Source: Viola odorata
Taxonomy: Eukaryota; Streptophyta; Magnoliopsida; Malpighiales; Violaceae
Direction: 5' to 3'
Length of the DNA: 64,000 bases
Assembly (NCBI GenBank): GCA_963691705.1
Contig: OY829540.1
Location: forward strand, 4,540,001 to 4,604,000
The first letter of the stretch is position 1. Every line of letters begins with the position of its first letter. The notes beneath the pieces were generated by a model, which had not been told where the DNA came from, made no database searches, and saw only the letters and a list, made by a program, of their open reading frames with translations. Positions 48,454-60,462 of the stretch are shown piece after piece. Both the position numbers and the translations under genes were made by a program.

Positions 48454-48573
48454 AGTGTTTTGACCCCTGAACTATCGCGAAAAACAAGACACCTCCCTGG
48501 ACTAAAAAAATTCAAAAGGAGGTCCCTGAATTAAAGGTCAATGGCATGTAGGCCCCTACCGTCAGTCAAACTA
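48454..48573 (+). repeat. Left terminal inverted repeat of the Pack-MULE
   Basis: Reverse complement of ~50230-50349 with a few mismatches and one indel (CCCC versus CCCCC). Confidence 0.85.
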
Positions 48574-49330
48574 ACTTTCCGTTAATTTCTACTTATGGTT
48601 GCCGGTTTGCATTTATTTACAATAATACCATTATGTATTAAATAATATAATTAATTTAAAAAATACAGAAAAAATAAAATAATTAATTTAAAATATCAGA
48701 AAAGATTTAAAAATTCCAAAAAGAATTAAAAAATCAGTAAAAAAAATTAAAAGTAAGAAAAATATTTCCAGAATTTCTTTCTTTCTTTTTCTTATTTTCA
48801 TTTTCATTTCTTTCTTTTTATTTTCCATTATTTTCCATTTTCTTTTTTATTTCTTATTTACTTTTCCAATTTTCCTTTTCAATCCACAAACCTAACTTCA
48901 TCTTCTTCATTTCCCATTTTCCTGAGCCATATAACATCCCCAATCATGCAAAACCACTACCATCTACTGATCACCTCCACACCACCAGCATCATCATCAC
49001 CGGCTGTCAACTGCCGATCTCTTCTCCGTCATCAACCATCACCCTCTCCTCACCCACCGCCGGTACCAACCCATCGCCATCTCCACAGCCGAATCCACCT
49101 CACCGACCCACTGCTACCACACCGTCACGCACCCACAAGCAGATCCGGCGCAACTTCCGTGCTAGATCTACCCTTTTCCCGAACCCATCAACATCCATGA
49201 AATTAGGCACCATTTTCAACTTCATAACCACCAGATCTGGAAAATGAAGACGAAGAAGATAGTGGAGGAGAAAGGAGGAGAGGTAGATCTGGAAACGAAA
49301 TTGACCGGGCAACAGCTTGTAAGTAACATG

Positions 49331-49576
49331 ATCGGAATCGTTGACCCGAATCAAGTAACAAGTCTCGGCGATGTTGAACTCAGCCGCCACGGCTTGTAAC
49401 CATTTCTCGTTTCGCTCTTCATCCAGTAAGCAAACCGCCGCCGGATTCCCCTTGAAGGCAGAGTCGGTGAAGGCGTCCACCTGATCAAAAAGGCAACAAC
49501 AGCTCAGTGTACTAAACAGGCAGTAAAAATAGAGAGAGTAGGAGTAAGAGAAGAGTACCACGTAGTACTTGACCAT
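49331..49576 (-). pseudogene. Captured 5' fragment of a PhzF-family gene (two exons)
   Basis: The family is PhzF-like (phenazine biosynthesis-like domain) proteins, isomerase/epimerase-like enzymes widespread in plants. Exon 1 is 49576-49559 (MVKYYV), followed by a GT...AG intron (49558-49481) and exon 2 from 49480, with [19 protein letters not shown] and WLQAVAAEFNIAETCYL. This is the N-terminus of the family, including the conserved KGNPAAV motif. Homology ends near NDSD (49331); the following codons are unrelated, so about four fifths of the gene is missing. The intron is retained and correctly bordered, which shows capture at DNA level and not through RNA. The open frame runs on into element DNA, so a chimeric transcript is possible. 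Confidence 0.85.
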
Positions 49577-49678
49577 TCCTTTTCCCACTTTGATGTTTGG
49601 ATGGAAAGGATGGTACAGTGCTGGCAAACGGACGCAAAAGCGAAGAAAGATGAGAACTTTAAAAAATGTTTTCTTCTT

Positions 49679-49867
49679 AATAGTGGTTACCCTGGTGTTG
49701 CTTCATTAGGAGATGCTGTTTGTGGCGTTGCTACTGCTAGAGTCATTTCAAAGGATTTTTTGTTTTGGTTCAGGTCTCACACTGCTAAGGAAGTCAAATG
49801 GGGAGGAGCGAAGCACCATCTAGAGGATAAGGATGATGGTGGAAAAATGAACCCAAGATCATCTTAA
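49679..49867 (+). pseudogene. Captured phytochrome gene fragment
   Basis: The frame encodes [38 protein letters not shown] and [14 protein letters not shown]...PRSS. This matches the region at the junction of the chromophore-binding GAF and PHY domains of plant phytochromes. The FRSHTAKE...WGGAKHH stretch is diagnostic and looks more like the PHYB/PHYE type than PHYA. Only ~62 residues are present, with no chromophore cysteine and no histidine-kinase-like part, and a stop follows at once. The fragment lies head-to-head with the PhzF fragment, ~100 bases from its start codon. Confidence 0.88.
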
Positions 49868-50163
49868 AAATGAACCCAATTGATAATATTAAAAGTAAAA
49901 AATGTTAATTTTTTTGATTTTTAAATTTTTGGAATAAAAAAATAAGAAAGAAAGAATTTTTTTAATTTTTAATTTTTTTGGATTTTTAATATTAATTATA
50001 TTATTTTTTTGAAAAGAAATAAAAATACCTAGAATTAAGGAAAGAATTTTTTTTGTTTTTTAAATTTTTAAATTTTTAAATTTTTGGAATAAGAAAATAA
50101 GGAAGAAAGAAATTTTGGAATAAGAAAATAATAAATAAATTTTTAATTTTTTTTTACATAATT

Positions 50164-50211
50164 ACCTGCTACAACAGGTTTTTTTTATAAAAAAAACCTG
50201 TTGTAGCAGGT
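50164..50211. repeat. Perfect 48-bp palindrome inside the Pack-MULE
   Basis: From ACCTGCTACAACAGG through eight T, an AT centre and eight A to CCTGTTGTAGCAGGT, all 24 base pairs match with no spacer. It is followed by a second small palindrome, CTTAACAGACTGTTAAG (50214-50230), next to the right TIR. Confidence 0.95.
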
Positions 50212-50229
50212 CACCTTAACAGACTGTTA

Positions 50230-50349
50230 AGGTTGACTGACGGTAGGGGCCTGCATGCCATTGACCTTTAGTTCAGGGACCTCCTTTTGAATTTTTTTAG
50301 TTCAGGGAGGTGTCTTATTTTTCGCGATAGTTCAGGGGGTCAAAACACT
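50230..50349 (-). repeat. Right terminal inverted repeat of the Pack-MULE
   Basis: Partner of 48454-48573. Confidence 0.85.
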
Positions 50350-52166
50350 ATTGACCCAAGAATTAAACTTAAAACATAAGAACTCTTTGTTCGTTAAGCA
50401 TGTTTGATGGAATAAAGAGTGTTCCTTTACGTACATTTTTGTAAGAATAACAGGATATATAGACCATCAGGTATCAGTCCATTATCATCAATTATCTTCA
50501 CTTTGCCAAAATTGTTATTCCCACATATTTGATTTATGAATTAAATTCTTAAAATGAGCATATATTAATTTAAGAGTATGATAACACAAATGATTTAATT
50601 TTATATATTTATTTTTACATTAATGTGTTAATATTAATTATAAAATGGATAAAACTCATTTCTAAGAAATTAATAAAAATAGAAAAGGTTTATATACATA
50701 TTAGGTACTCTAAATATTTAAAAATGATATTGGATTATAAAAGTTGGGATGGTGGTCTAGTATAGCGCCTCATTCTGTATCTTTGCTGAACATTTTTGTT
50801 AGGCAAGCGTAATCGATCGAATAAGAAGAAACCATATCAAATTCAGATCTTTCTCCTCTTCCTCTTTTCTATCAATCGCTGCAATTGTCAAAGCAACTGG
50901 GTCTGTATATCTCGAGGAGTTGTTGTTGCTTTCATGTAAGAACTACTCAATCAAATCCCCTAATTTAATTCCATTTCTAGCCCTCATCTGATCACTCTAC
51001 TCAATCAAATCCCCGTAAACATTTTAGTACCAAGGGGAGTTGTCAATCTTTGATTTAGATAGGTTTGTGATAACAAAAAATTATATTAAAAATGTTAACT
51101 GCTTTTAAATTTAACTATATTCGAATGAAATTAGTATCATATTCGAAAATGACAGAAAAGATATCTAAAAAAAAATCAAAAAGGTTTGATTTCTTATTTT
51201 TCACTTTCTTTTTCTTTTTTTTATATGTGGGGCTAGGTATAGGCAAATACAGTAATTAGCCAAGATTTGAGACTGATGGTTGAGTGGTGATGGTGGATTG
51301 GTTTTGTGGAGAAGAGTAGAGAAGGGGAAACAAGAAGGGACAGATAAAAAATAAAAGGTTAGATAATTACTTCTCTCCTTATTTTTCTTTTTGCTATAAA
51401 CTTCTTTTAAATATGGCATACCTTTTTTTCAAATTACAAAAATAATACTCTTTCTACAAAATAAACTGTTACTTTTCTTATGTTTACGAAATCTTTAATT
51501 AATTAGCTAGAGATCTCGTAAACCTGAGGACTTAATTGAGAAGAAATAATAATTGTAGGGACAAAAAAGGGTGTTTAAGCTAAAATTATATAGACATAAC
51601 TTAAGATTAAATAATTTTTTATTATTTAAGAATATTTTTTTTCTTACTTTCCCATAGAATTTTCGAGTATAAAACAAGCACAAAAATATTATTTTCTTAA
51701 GAATCTTAAATGATATCCAAACTCAATAATTTAACTTTCTCCTCAATCACGAGAATTACTCTCCCGAGAAAGTAATTATAGTGAGAAATTAACATTATGT
51801 CGATCAACGCTACCTAAGGTGGACAACCAATATTGAACTAATCAATTCTTTAAAAAATAATTCTGTTTTACTATAAAAAGATAGTGTGTGAGAAAAAAAG
51901 GATTATTTAATTAATTTGGTATATTTATTTTAACTCCCCTAATAACACATCTGCAAAGACAATCATAAAACATGTACAGTTCCTCACTTTTAATGAAATA
52001 AGTTAATTAAATTGAAAATTAACATAAGTATATATTTTTTGTTAATTTATGTATATAACAGTAATGAATATGAGAAATTATGCATTGCTAGAGAGAACTT
52101 ACACATGTATGAGCTCTGTAATGTTAATGAAGTTGCAAATACGTGTAGAAATTAAAGAAAGGCAGC
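50350..52166. other. AT-rich region upstream of the NBS-LRR gene
   Basis: No coding region is seen. A GC-richer, CT-rich stretch at ~50810-50950 (ending ...TTTCATGTAAGAAC, a possible splice donor) resembles a leader exon and could be the transcribed 5' part of the NBS-LRR gene or of a lost gene; unproven. Confidence 0.4.
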
Positions 52167-52465
52167 ATGGACATACCTGGAGTTGACAAGTTGATTGGAA
52201 GGCTAGAAGATTTTCTTGAAAAAGAAGCAAAATTGATATGGCGAGTTCCTGGTGAAGTTAAGGATTTTAAGGCGGAGCTGGAAAACATGCAACTCTTCCT
52301 AATAGATGTCGATCAAGATGGAATGCAGCCGCAATCTTCTGAAGGAGTAGAGATGAAATGGGTGGCAGACATTAGGGACAAAGCATATGAGGCTGAGGAC
52401 ATCATCGATGAGTTCACCTATCACATGAATAAACACCATCATGATGATATTTCTTGTTTATCTAG

Positions 52466-53850
52466 TGATAGAACGCTAAATTGTCATCTTTTCATCATCT
52501 TTTTACATCTGTTTTGGGATGATGATACTGCTAAATGATGGCTTTTTTCTCCTTTTCCACAGATTTGCTGCTGAAAAGCAGAATTATTCAAAAGAAGTCA
52601 GAAGAGCCTTTCTTAGAGCTGTTTTGATGGACGCAGAGCTGTCTTACCCCAGACCTGGGATAAGGCGAGCCAAAAGTGACATTGACTAAGGTCAACTGGA
52701 TTAATGAGGATACAACATATGGGCCTGGGCCGTGAGCTGAGCGTGTGTGCCAGCTGCTCTGCTTCCAGAAGGGTTTTTCTGCAGAGTTCAACTCCAGCTA
52801 GAAGTCCTTTTGATAGTGAAACTCCTAGTTTCAATTTAGGAGATTTAAAACTACTTTATTTTATCCTTATCACGGATTTTTGGGGAACGATTCCTTAGGT
52901 TATTATTTAATTAGCTGCTGGGCAGAAGAAAAGGGGGGTCTTCTTCCTTATTTACGTTCTGTCATTGTTGCAGCTCAAACGCTTATTCTATTTCCTTCTT
53001 TATTTAATTTAATTCCGATTCAGTTTATGTTCATCTCTTTATTATTATTATTGTTATGTCTATTATAGGCTAAACATCTTCTTTCTGGTAAGGATTCGAA
53101 GCCCATGATTCTGTGATTGTGAGATCAAATCGTACTTCACACACATCACACTTATATTCTTGTCTTTCTTGATAACATGCTAGTTTATTCTTGTTTTGAG
53201 TAAAGCTTGATCATCTTCACCTAGAACTAGAGTAATTACAGTCTTCATCTAAGGTTTTGGAGTCTACATTATCAAAGAGGATACGAAGGTAACTAGCTGG
53301 TGACGGCTAGAAGAAGGATCAGATCTGGTTTATAGGATAGACACGATTCTCTATCCCAGGCCAGGGATAAGGCCTTTCCCTGTGTCTATCAATTGCCCTG
53401 ATTAAATCCTATAGAGTGTCTCTTAGGATTGTTAGGATGATTAGGGACTTCCAATAGAGTGTCTCTTTGGAAGTCTTGTGTAGGAGGAGAGCAGGAGATC
53501 TAGGTAACCCATACCTGATCTCTATAGTCGTCCTATAAGTTGGTGTTTAACACTTTTGCATCAATGATCAGTCTAAGTGAATCATGGGCTAGGTAGAATC
53601 CTTACTGGGAAGTTTCCTCCATTTGTTACACTCAATTATTTGTTTATTGCTTTCTTTATTTCTGTCTTTTAATTATTGCATCCAAACAACCCTTATTGGT
53701 ATTTACCACCCATCATATTTCATTACAAATAATTGAAATTGTCCACCGAATCCCTGAGGAACGATCCTTTTACCACTTGCTGCAGTTTAATTTATATTTG
53801 TGCATGGTAAATTGTACTTTATTTATTTTTGACGGTTTCGGCAACCATCA
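52466..53850. mobile_element. Solo LTR inserted in the NBS-LRR gene, 1385 bp
   Basis: Starts TGATAGAACG, ends GGCAACCATCA, and is flanked by a perfect 5-base duplication TCTAG (52461-52465, 53851-53855). The end region with GAATCCCTGAGGAACGATCC is typical of Ty3/Gypsy LTRs with this layout. No internal region remains, so the full element was lost by LTR-LTR recombination. It contains two copies of its own dyad (CCAGACCTGGGATAAGGC at ~52650, TATCCCAGGCCAGGGATA at 53352). Confidence 0.88.
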
Positions 53851-54068
53851 TCTAGGTTCTTCCATCTGCTCGTCGATGCGCCGACAACTCTTTGGGCGAT
53901 GCATCAGACTGCTCACAAGTTGCAGAAGATAAAGAAAAGTATCACAGACATTGCAGAGAGACGCACAAGATATAAAGCAGGGGTATCTGTGCATGATGTT
54001 GCTGGGAGGACGCGTACAAGAAAATATTGTCAACATGATGAGCTGGTGAAAAACTTGAGGGAGAGAGC

Positions 54069-54130
54069 ATACTTCATTGAAGAAAAATCCATTATTGGTA
54101 TACTTCATTGAAGAAAAATCCATTATTGGT
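54069..54130 (+). repeat. 31-bp perfect tandem duplication in the NBS-LRR gene
   Basis: Two identical 31-base units (54069-54099, 54100-54130) start ATACTTCATTGAAG. As 31 is not a multiple of three, the frame is broken just before the NB-ARC domain. Confidence 0.95.
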
Positions 54131-56318
54131 TTCTACAAAGAAACTGAGGCAGTGAAGCAATGGTTGCTGATGGATACCGAACCTCTTAGAGCTGTCATTT
54201 CGGTGTTTGGAATGGGCGAAGTAGGTAAAATCACACTTATTTCCAGGATTTATGAGAATCAAAGAGGTGGGTTTGACTTGTCTGCATGGATTACCGTCTC
54301 CCAGACTTATACAGTCAAGGAGTTACTCAGAAGCTTGATCGGAAAGCTTGACAACGTAAATAGAGGGGAAAAGGAGAGCTACAGAGATTTGGTTGAGACG
54401 CTCCAGGGTTGCTTAAGTGGGAAAAGGTACCTAATTGTATTGGATGATGTGTGGGATACAGATCTTTGGAAGCAAATGGAAGTTGCACTTCCTGAAGATG
54501 GAGTTGGGAGCAGGATCATGCTCACTACTCGAGATGAAAGGAATGCTCCTTCTCCGTCTGATGTTAAATCCTATAAGCTCCCTATTGGATAGTTGCAAGA
54601 GAGTGAGTCATGGAACCTGTTTTCCATGAAAGCTTTCGCAGATCATCCAAATAAAACCTGCCCTCAAGAGTTGTATTTGTTGGCTCAAGAATTGGTGGAT
54701 AATTGCAAAGGCCTACCTCTAGCATTAGTGACTCTGGGAGGTCATATGTCTTCGAAAAAGGAAAAAAAAGAGTGGACTGATGTCCACAACAGATTGTACA
54801 AGAATCCAGACATGAATGCTGTAAGGAGCATTATGATGCTGAGTTTCAGTGTTTTGCCTTATTCGCTGAAGCATTGTTTCTTGTATTGTTGCCTCTACCT
54901 GGAGGACAGTCCCATCCGACGAAAAGGGCTTATTAGACGATGGATAGTAGAGAGGTTTGTGGAAGGTGGTGATGGAAAGACCCCTGAAGAGGAGGCAGAC
55001 TCGTACCTTTCTGAGTTAGTTTTTCGGGGCATGCTTCTTGTTGAGACGAGAAATGTCTGAGTAGAGGGCCAAAATTAATTAAGATGCACGACGTGATGCG
55101 CGAATTTGCTTTAGAAATAGCAAAGAGAGAAAGGTTTTGTGGTGTTTGTAATGGGAGGGATGAAATGAATGGATTTGAAGCTTACCGCTTGTCTATTCAC
55201 TGCTCGGACGTGGTGGAATTAAAATTACCGGACAATGATATGAGTCGAGTCCGCTCCCGTAGCGTGCTTGGGGATCCACCTTTTTTCGAGAGAACATCTC
55301 CTCAAATTTAAAATGATAAGGTTGTTAAATCTGGAAGTAGATGAATTGCCACATGAAGTAGGGAATCTTTTTAACTTAAGGTATTTGAGGTTGAGAGGAA
55401 TAGAAAAGCTTCCAAGTTCCATTGGGAGACTTCTTAACCTTCAGACGTTGGACATCTCTTTGATAGATATAATTGAACTCCTTGAAGGAGTAGGCAAGTT
55501 GCGAAAGTTGCATCTAATCCTGGGGATATTTGGTAGGACCATGTGGAACTTTGGGAAAGGGAAGCAAATAGCATTTGATATGAGTAAGCTAAATAAGTTG
55601 CAAGTCCTAATTATGGTCCGTATTGATAAAGGTGAGACGCTGAGACAACTCGGGACCTTGACCCAACTCACAAGACTTGATATATTTTATGTGTATCGTG
55701 ACGGTGGAGATTTGGAGGAGAGACAGAAAAATTGGGAGGCGTTAAGTCAGTTGAAACTTTTGCAGTGCTTTAAGCTAAAGTCAGAAGTGGAGAAGGGAGA
55801 CAGAGACATTGAGGATTTCATCATCCTACCTCTTAACCTTAAGAAAATTCATTTGGACTTCCTGCTGACCAGGTCAGGGAGTTTCATTCACGTTGGTTTG
55901 ACTCACTTCACAATATCCAACTTATGACCTTGAGCGACTATAAAGTAGGTGGAGATCAACTCCCTCGGATTGCAGCACTTTCAAATTTGGTTAGCCTTGA
56001 ACTCTCCAATCGTGATGATCATGAAGAAGTACTGCACTTTTGTGGTGGCTTCGCAAAGTTGAAGCAATTATCTTTGAGATATTTACACATGTTGAAAAAA
56101 GTTATTTTTGAGAAGGGGGGATGCCACACATGGAGAGTTTGAGCATTCGTTATTATTGGAATCTGCAAGAATTGCCTGAAGGTATTGAACACTTGATAAA
56201 CCTTCAAAAGTTGGAGTTGGAAGTTCTTGAAAGATTGAAAGACAATTATGAAGAAGGAATCAAGAATTGGAAATCAAAGGTGCAACACATCCCCACTATT
56301 GACCTAATCTGGGATTAG

Positions 56319-56959
56319 TTCTGAAGTTTTTTCTTACTTATGTTAATTTGCCTAAGGGGAAGTAATTGCTTATTTAAGAAATCAAATGAATTGTGTGGTG
56401 ATTTAGATTTGCGGGATTTTCGTTAGCTCTTATTTAATTGACACCATGATTGAGATCCATGGGTAGTTTGGTATCGTGAATAAGATCACTTATACCTTTA
56501 CTTATAAGTTATAGACATCAAGATTAACACGTGGTAAATGATTGTTTTGAGTGGTTTGACACCCTCATCCCTTAAAATAAAAGATCACAAGTTCAATAAT
56601 TTTCTATAAAGAAATTACCCATTGAGAGTATGTTAGATCATAATAGGTCAACTCAATGCAAACATGATTAGTTAGATTTCAATAAACATAGGGATTAATA
56701 CATATATTTCAGACCTAAAATCTTATAAACGATGAAGGGTACGGTACTGATATGATCCGGCCAAGGCTAAGTCGACCGAATAATATATGGAGCTTATGGA
56801 GGACCTAGCCAATTGGAGTTATCTAGGGAAACCATGGCCACAAGAGAAAGAAACGACAAGATATGAATGGACAGCGGAGAAAATACACAAAAGAGCGTTG
56901 GAAGGATTTGGATATTACCCGGGAATGGAACGATGGATGTGGGAAACGGAGATGAGCAC
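56319..56959. other. Spacer downstream of the NBS-LRR gene
   Basis: No gene. The 23 bases AAATCAAATGAATTGTGTGGTGA (in two parts: 56380 onward) also occur near 47385, hinting that a related 3' flank once lay there. Confidence 0.4.
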
Positions 56960-58651
56960 TGATCGTCAGTCAAATAGAGATTTTTAATGCCCAAAAATGT
57001 GTGTGCACAAGAGATAATGTGTACAATGGTAGTCGGGGTCGAACACAGGGATTGTGAGAGACTGATCTAAGGTCTTGAATGAATTCGCGGGACAAAAACA
57101 CAAAGAGTAACAATCAGGGGGGTTTTACTTGGCTAAACGAGTTAGCCAAGATAGATTGGGGAGCTAACAATTTCTATCTAGGAAAGCAGTATTCGGGGTC
57201 TCGAATGTCACGTCCGAGGTCCCGAATGATAAAGTAAGCAAATCAGCAAATGAGTTCAGAAATATCAAACAGGGGTGAAATAGTCGCAAATAATCAAATA
57301 AAGAAGGATTCTTAGCAAAGGCATTCTTGGGTTGCATTCGGGGGCTCGATCGTCATCAGCGTAAGGATATTCTATTCAAGACATCATAGAAATGACATAG
57401 GGACCAGATTCCTCGGATATCCCCTACTTTTCTCTTAAGAGAAACTACCCCCCGTTTCCACATATGAGGTAGTCTTGACAATTTGCCATCCCTCCAGGCA
57501 CGAATGCGGGAGGGCCATACTCAAACTGCCCATGAAGTTAAGAAAAGACAGATCTAGAGCTAAAAGTCCCTCAGTTTGTCAGGCTCGTGACCTTGCTCTA
57601 ATCAATTACCCACCCTATCTATTCGAGACCACTTCAGCGCAGTCAATACTAAATAGATGCCTACTTGTTTCATGCAATTTTCCTTCCGTATTCATCAGAT
57701 AAATGGCAACATTCACACAAAATAATAATCAGTTGATCAAGCCTCAAATTATTTCATGCAAAGATGTAATTAAAACGATAAGTAATTGAATATAGTATCA
57801 AGAATGTATTAAGCACATGAAGGCCTCGAATCTGCCCTTGCAACCCTTGAATCGCCCTTGCTAAGAATTAAAGATTTAGCTACTCATACTTAAAGATGAA
57901 CACATAACAATTAAAGAGAGCATAATAAAATAAAGAGATTAAGGGAAGAAAAATTTGTTACTAAAATCCGTTTAAAGCCCGACGGCAAGGTTGAAGTTGA
58001 GCTAACAAGAACTAGAGAGATAAACTAGAGAGAAGTCTAAGAAAACTAAAGCTAATGATTTTCTAAAATATGCTAAGTGGTAAAAAAATGATAAGAGCTC
58101 CCCTTAAACTACTCTTGGATGCTCCTTATATACTAGAGCTCCAAGCACAAAATATCTTCAGCCTAAAACTAGGGACAAAATGCATTAAATGAAAGCCTAC
58201 TAAAATGGATCCATGCTCCCTAAAGCACAAAGCTGAAAAAGCATAAAACTGTCTGATTTTCCCAGCTTTGGCAGGTCTGGACTGGGCTCAAGGGCTGAGA
58301 TGGTCAGAGCGGTAGGTATTTGGTGGTCAGTGCAGACTGCTGGAACAGTGTCAGAGGAGGCACATGGAAGCTCTGGCAAGAGGACACGTGGAAATGTCAT
58401 TCTTCGCCCTTCGGGGTCCCGAATGGAGAATCCGATTCAGGACCTTGAACGTTGCTTTGGACTCGGGACCTCGACTCTGGTCTTGAAGCTCAAAACTGCA
58501 CAAAATGCTCCAAAAATGCACCTTTTTTGCAAAAAACCCCCATTTTAGGCCTAGATCTGCAATAGTAGTGAAAACAAGGGTAAATTAGCAGAATCATGCC
58601 TTAAATGGGTGAGAAAATGGGGAGAAAACCGTGCATAAAAACATGCTATCA
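56960..58651 (-). repeat. 3' LTR of element 5, 1.7 kb
   Basis: Left end TGATCGTCAGTCAAAT resembles the LTR ends of element 2; right end ATGCTATCA sits next to the polypurine tract (minus strand AGTGTGGGGATTATT). The partner LTR is outside the window, so the ends are inferred. It holds at least five copies of the element 5 dyad (57191, 57213, 57335, 58409, 58434, 58461). Confidence 0.75.
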
Positions 58652-60462
58652 AATAATCCCCACACTGCCCAATGCTCGCCCTCGAGCATTCACAAAATTT
58701 AGAACAGACACACCAAACCATAACATAGAGAATAAGCATGCTTTTCAAGATTCGGGACCCCGAATGAAAATAGACTCCGCCTAGATACACCTGCATCAAA
58801 TCAGAAGGATAACGACCCTTGAGAAGAGACTTTTCCACATCAGCCTATTCACCAGCAGTCCTCACATGGATCGGTGTTTGCACCCACGCTCGTGAACAAG
58901 GTTATGTGTTTAAACACTCAAGTGTATGCAAGAACGCGGCACAAAATCAAGTTTGCATATCAATCCGAGTATATTAGACACATGCATAGGCAATCCAGTC
59001 AATCAAAAGACTTCGCATCAAGGGCAAGAAGGGGAAGCAAAGAAAATAAATGACAAGAGGAAATGGAAAAAGCATAATGAGAAGAAAAAGTGGAGAAGAG
59101 GGATAGTAAGGAAGTGAAATGAGAAGGTGGTGAAACCAACTCAAACCTGGAACGCTCCATTGGCAGAAGGAATCGAGATGGTGAGACAATGTTGCTGAGG
59201 GCGAAAGCTAGACTAGTTTCTTTTTCTTCGGGGGGGTCCTTGCTTGGCCATTCGGGACCGGGGCTCGGGACCTTGAATGAAGGTTGTTGTTCCTCTTTTC
59301 CATAAAATTTGGTTTCTCCTCTCTCTCTTTTATTTCTATTTCTTTTCTTTTCTTTTCTTTTCTTTTTTTTTTCTTTTCGAGAGAGAGAACGAGAGAAACC
59401 TGGATTTGAGGGTTGAGACCTTGATCTTCGGGGGCTGGATGTTCCGATTTCACTTCCCCACACTTGTGTTTTGCTGTGGGTGGGAAGTGATTTTTTGTTC
59501 TGGTCTGCCCTTGATTTCTTCGTTTTAGCTTCGAGGTCTTGAATTGGCGCCAGCATTCGGGGTCTTGAATTTGGGGGATCCCCACACTTCGCCTTTGCTG
59601 CTTCATTTGTCTAGTCTAGCCCTTGATAGTGCTCCCAACAACATTGCTTCACCTGCCAAGAGAAAGATCAAGGAAAATTCAAATGGTTAGAATTAGAGAG
59701 GTCAAGAAGGGATTCGGGGTCAAGAAGGGAGAACAGAACAGAAGAAAATGAGAGAGAACAATTTGATGTGAGAACTTAATCTTTTTGCTGCCTTCCTATG
59801 TCTAAATGTGTCTATACCCATGGATATCATGCAAACCCAGTCAGTACCTTAGTCATGCATTTCACTCAAGCAATAAACATAGGCATGAAGGCTCAAATGC
59901 TCACAAGGTGCTAATTCGTGACCACTGGTGTCTAGGTCTTGAAGCAGATATAAGGCATAACAGGCAGAGGATGAATCATTCGGGACCTTGACTACAGACA
60001 ACATTCTTATTCTATGTGCGCAAGTCAGGTGTGTGTCCATCATTGGGGCATTTTCAAAAATCTAAGCAAAAATTCGAGAATAAAAAATAAAGAAAAACTA
60101 GAAGTATCATGCATAAACTTAGTAAAAATAAACTAGGGAATAAATAAAACATGCATAATACAAAAAATAATAGCAGTTCAAACTCCTCCCCACACTTAGG
60201 CATCGCATTGTCCTCAATGCGGGAAGAAGATAAAAGGAAAGCAGTTCAAACAAAAGCAGAAATGGAAATTGTTCAACATGAGATAAACAGCCCACGCAGG
60301 GGCAAAGAGTGAAATTGTTCGGGATCAAGGAGGAGGGAGGTTCATTGCGGCAACCGCTTGGATTTCCTTCAAGATGACGCGATTGGTTTCCAGGATGAGA
60401 TGCAAGAGCCTATTGGTGGTTTCGGCAGCCGGGACTTCCTCGGGGTCTCGAGGGTCAGCATG
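58652..60462 (-). other. 3' noncoding region of element 5
   Basis: No credible gene. It has at least three polypurine-like words (minus strand AGTGTGGGGA) near 59455, 59580 and 60190, a TCTTT microsatellite at 59339-59378, and many dyads (58749-58768, 59250-59279, 59530-59572, 59977-59992). Near 60190-60225 a GCATTG-TCCT-CAATGC hairpin matches the equivalent piece of element 2. Confidence 0.6.

Larger units (their letters stand above)
48454..50349. mobile_element. Pack-MULE (Mutator-like) carrying two host gene fragments, 1.9 kb
   Basis: Long terminal inverted repeats of ~120 bases (48454-48573 and ~50230-50349) begin AGTGTTTTGACCCC and match at most positions, through CTATCGCGAAAAA and AATTCAAAAGGAGGTCCCTG to CCCCTACCGTCAGTCAA. 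No transposase is present. The interior holds a PhzF-like fragment on the minus strand and a phytochrome fragment on the plus strand. A clean 9-base target duplication was not found, so the Mutator assignment rests on TIR length and gene capture. Confidence 0.75.
52167..56318 (+). pseudogene. CC-NBS-LRR disease-resistance gene, decayed
   Basis: An intracellular immune receptor of the CC (Rx-like) class. From the ATG at 52167 the coiled-coil domain runs to ~52460 (WVADIRDKAYEAEDIIDEF, the EDVID-like motif). A 1385-bp solo LTR interrupts it, and coding sequence resumes at 53851. NB-ARC follows: P-loop at 54209-54235 reads GMGEVGKIT, with Ile where Thr/Ser is normal after GK; kinase-2 LIVLDDVWD at 54430-54457; GSRIMLTTRDE; GLPLALVTLGG at ~54706; winged-helix piece; MHD motif MHDVMREFALEIAKRE at 55084. 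LRRs extend to a stop at 56318 (LPSSIGRLLNLQTLDIS and others). Damage: a 31-bp tandem duplication at 54069-54130 that shifts frame, stop codons at 54590-54592 and 55058-55060, and further frame breaks near 55270, 55925 and 56120. Certainly non-functional as an NBS-LRR. Confidence 0.9.

Noticed and set aside
56787..56987. 66-codon plus-strand frame downstream of the NBS-LRR gene
   Set aside because: Short, no homology recognised, and runs into the element 5 LTR.
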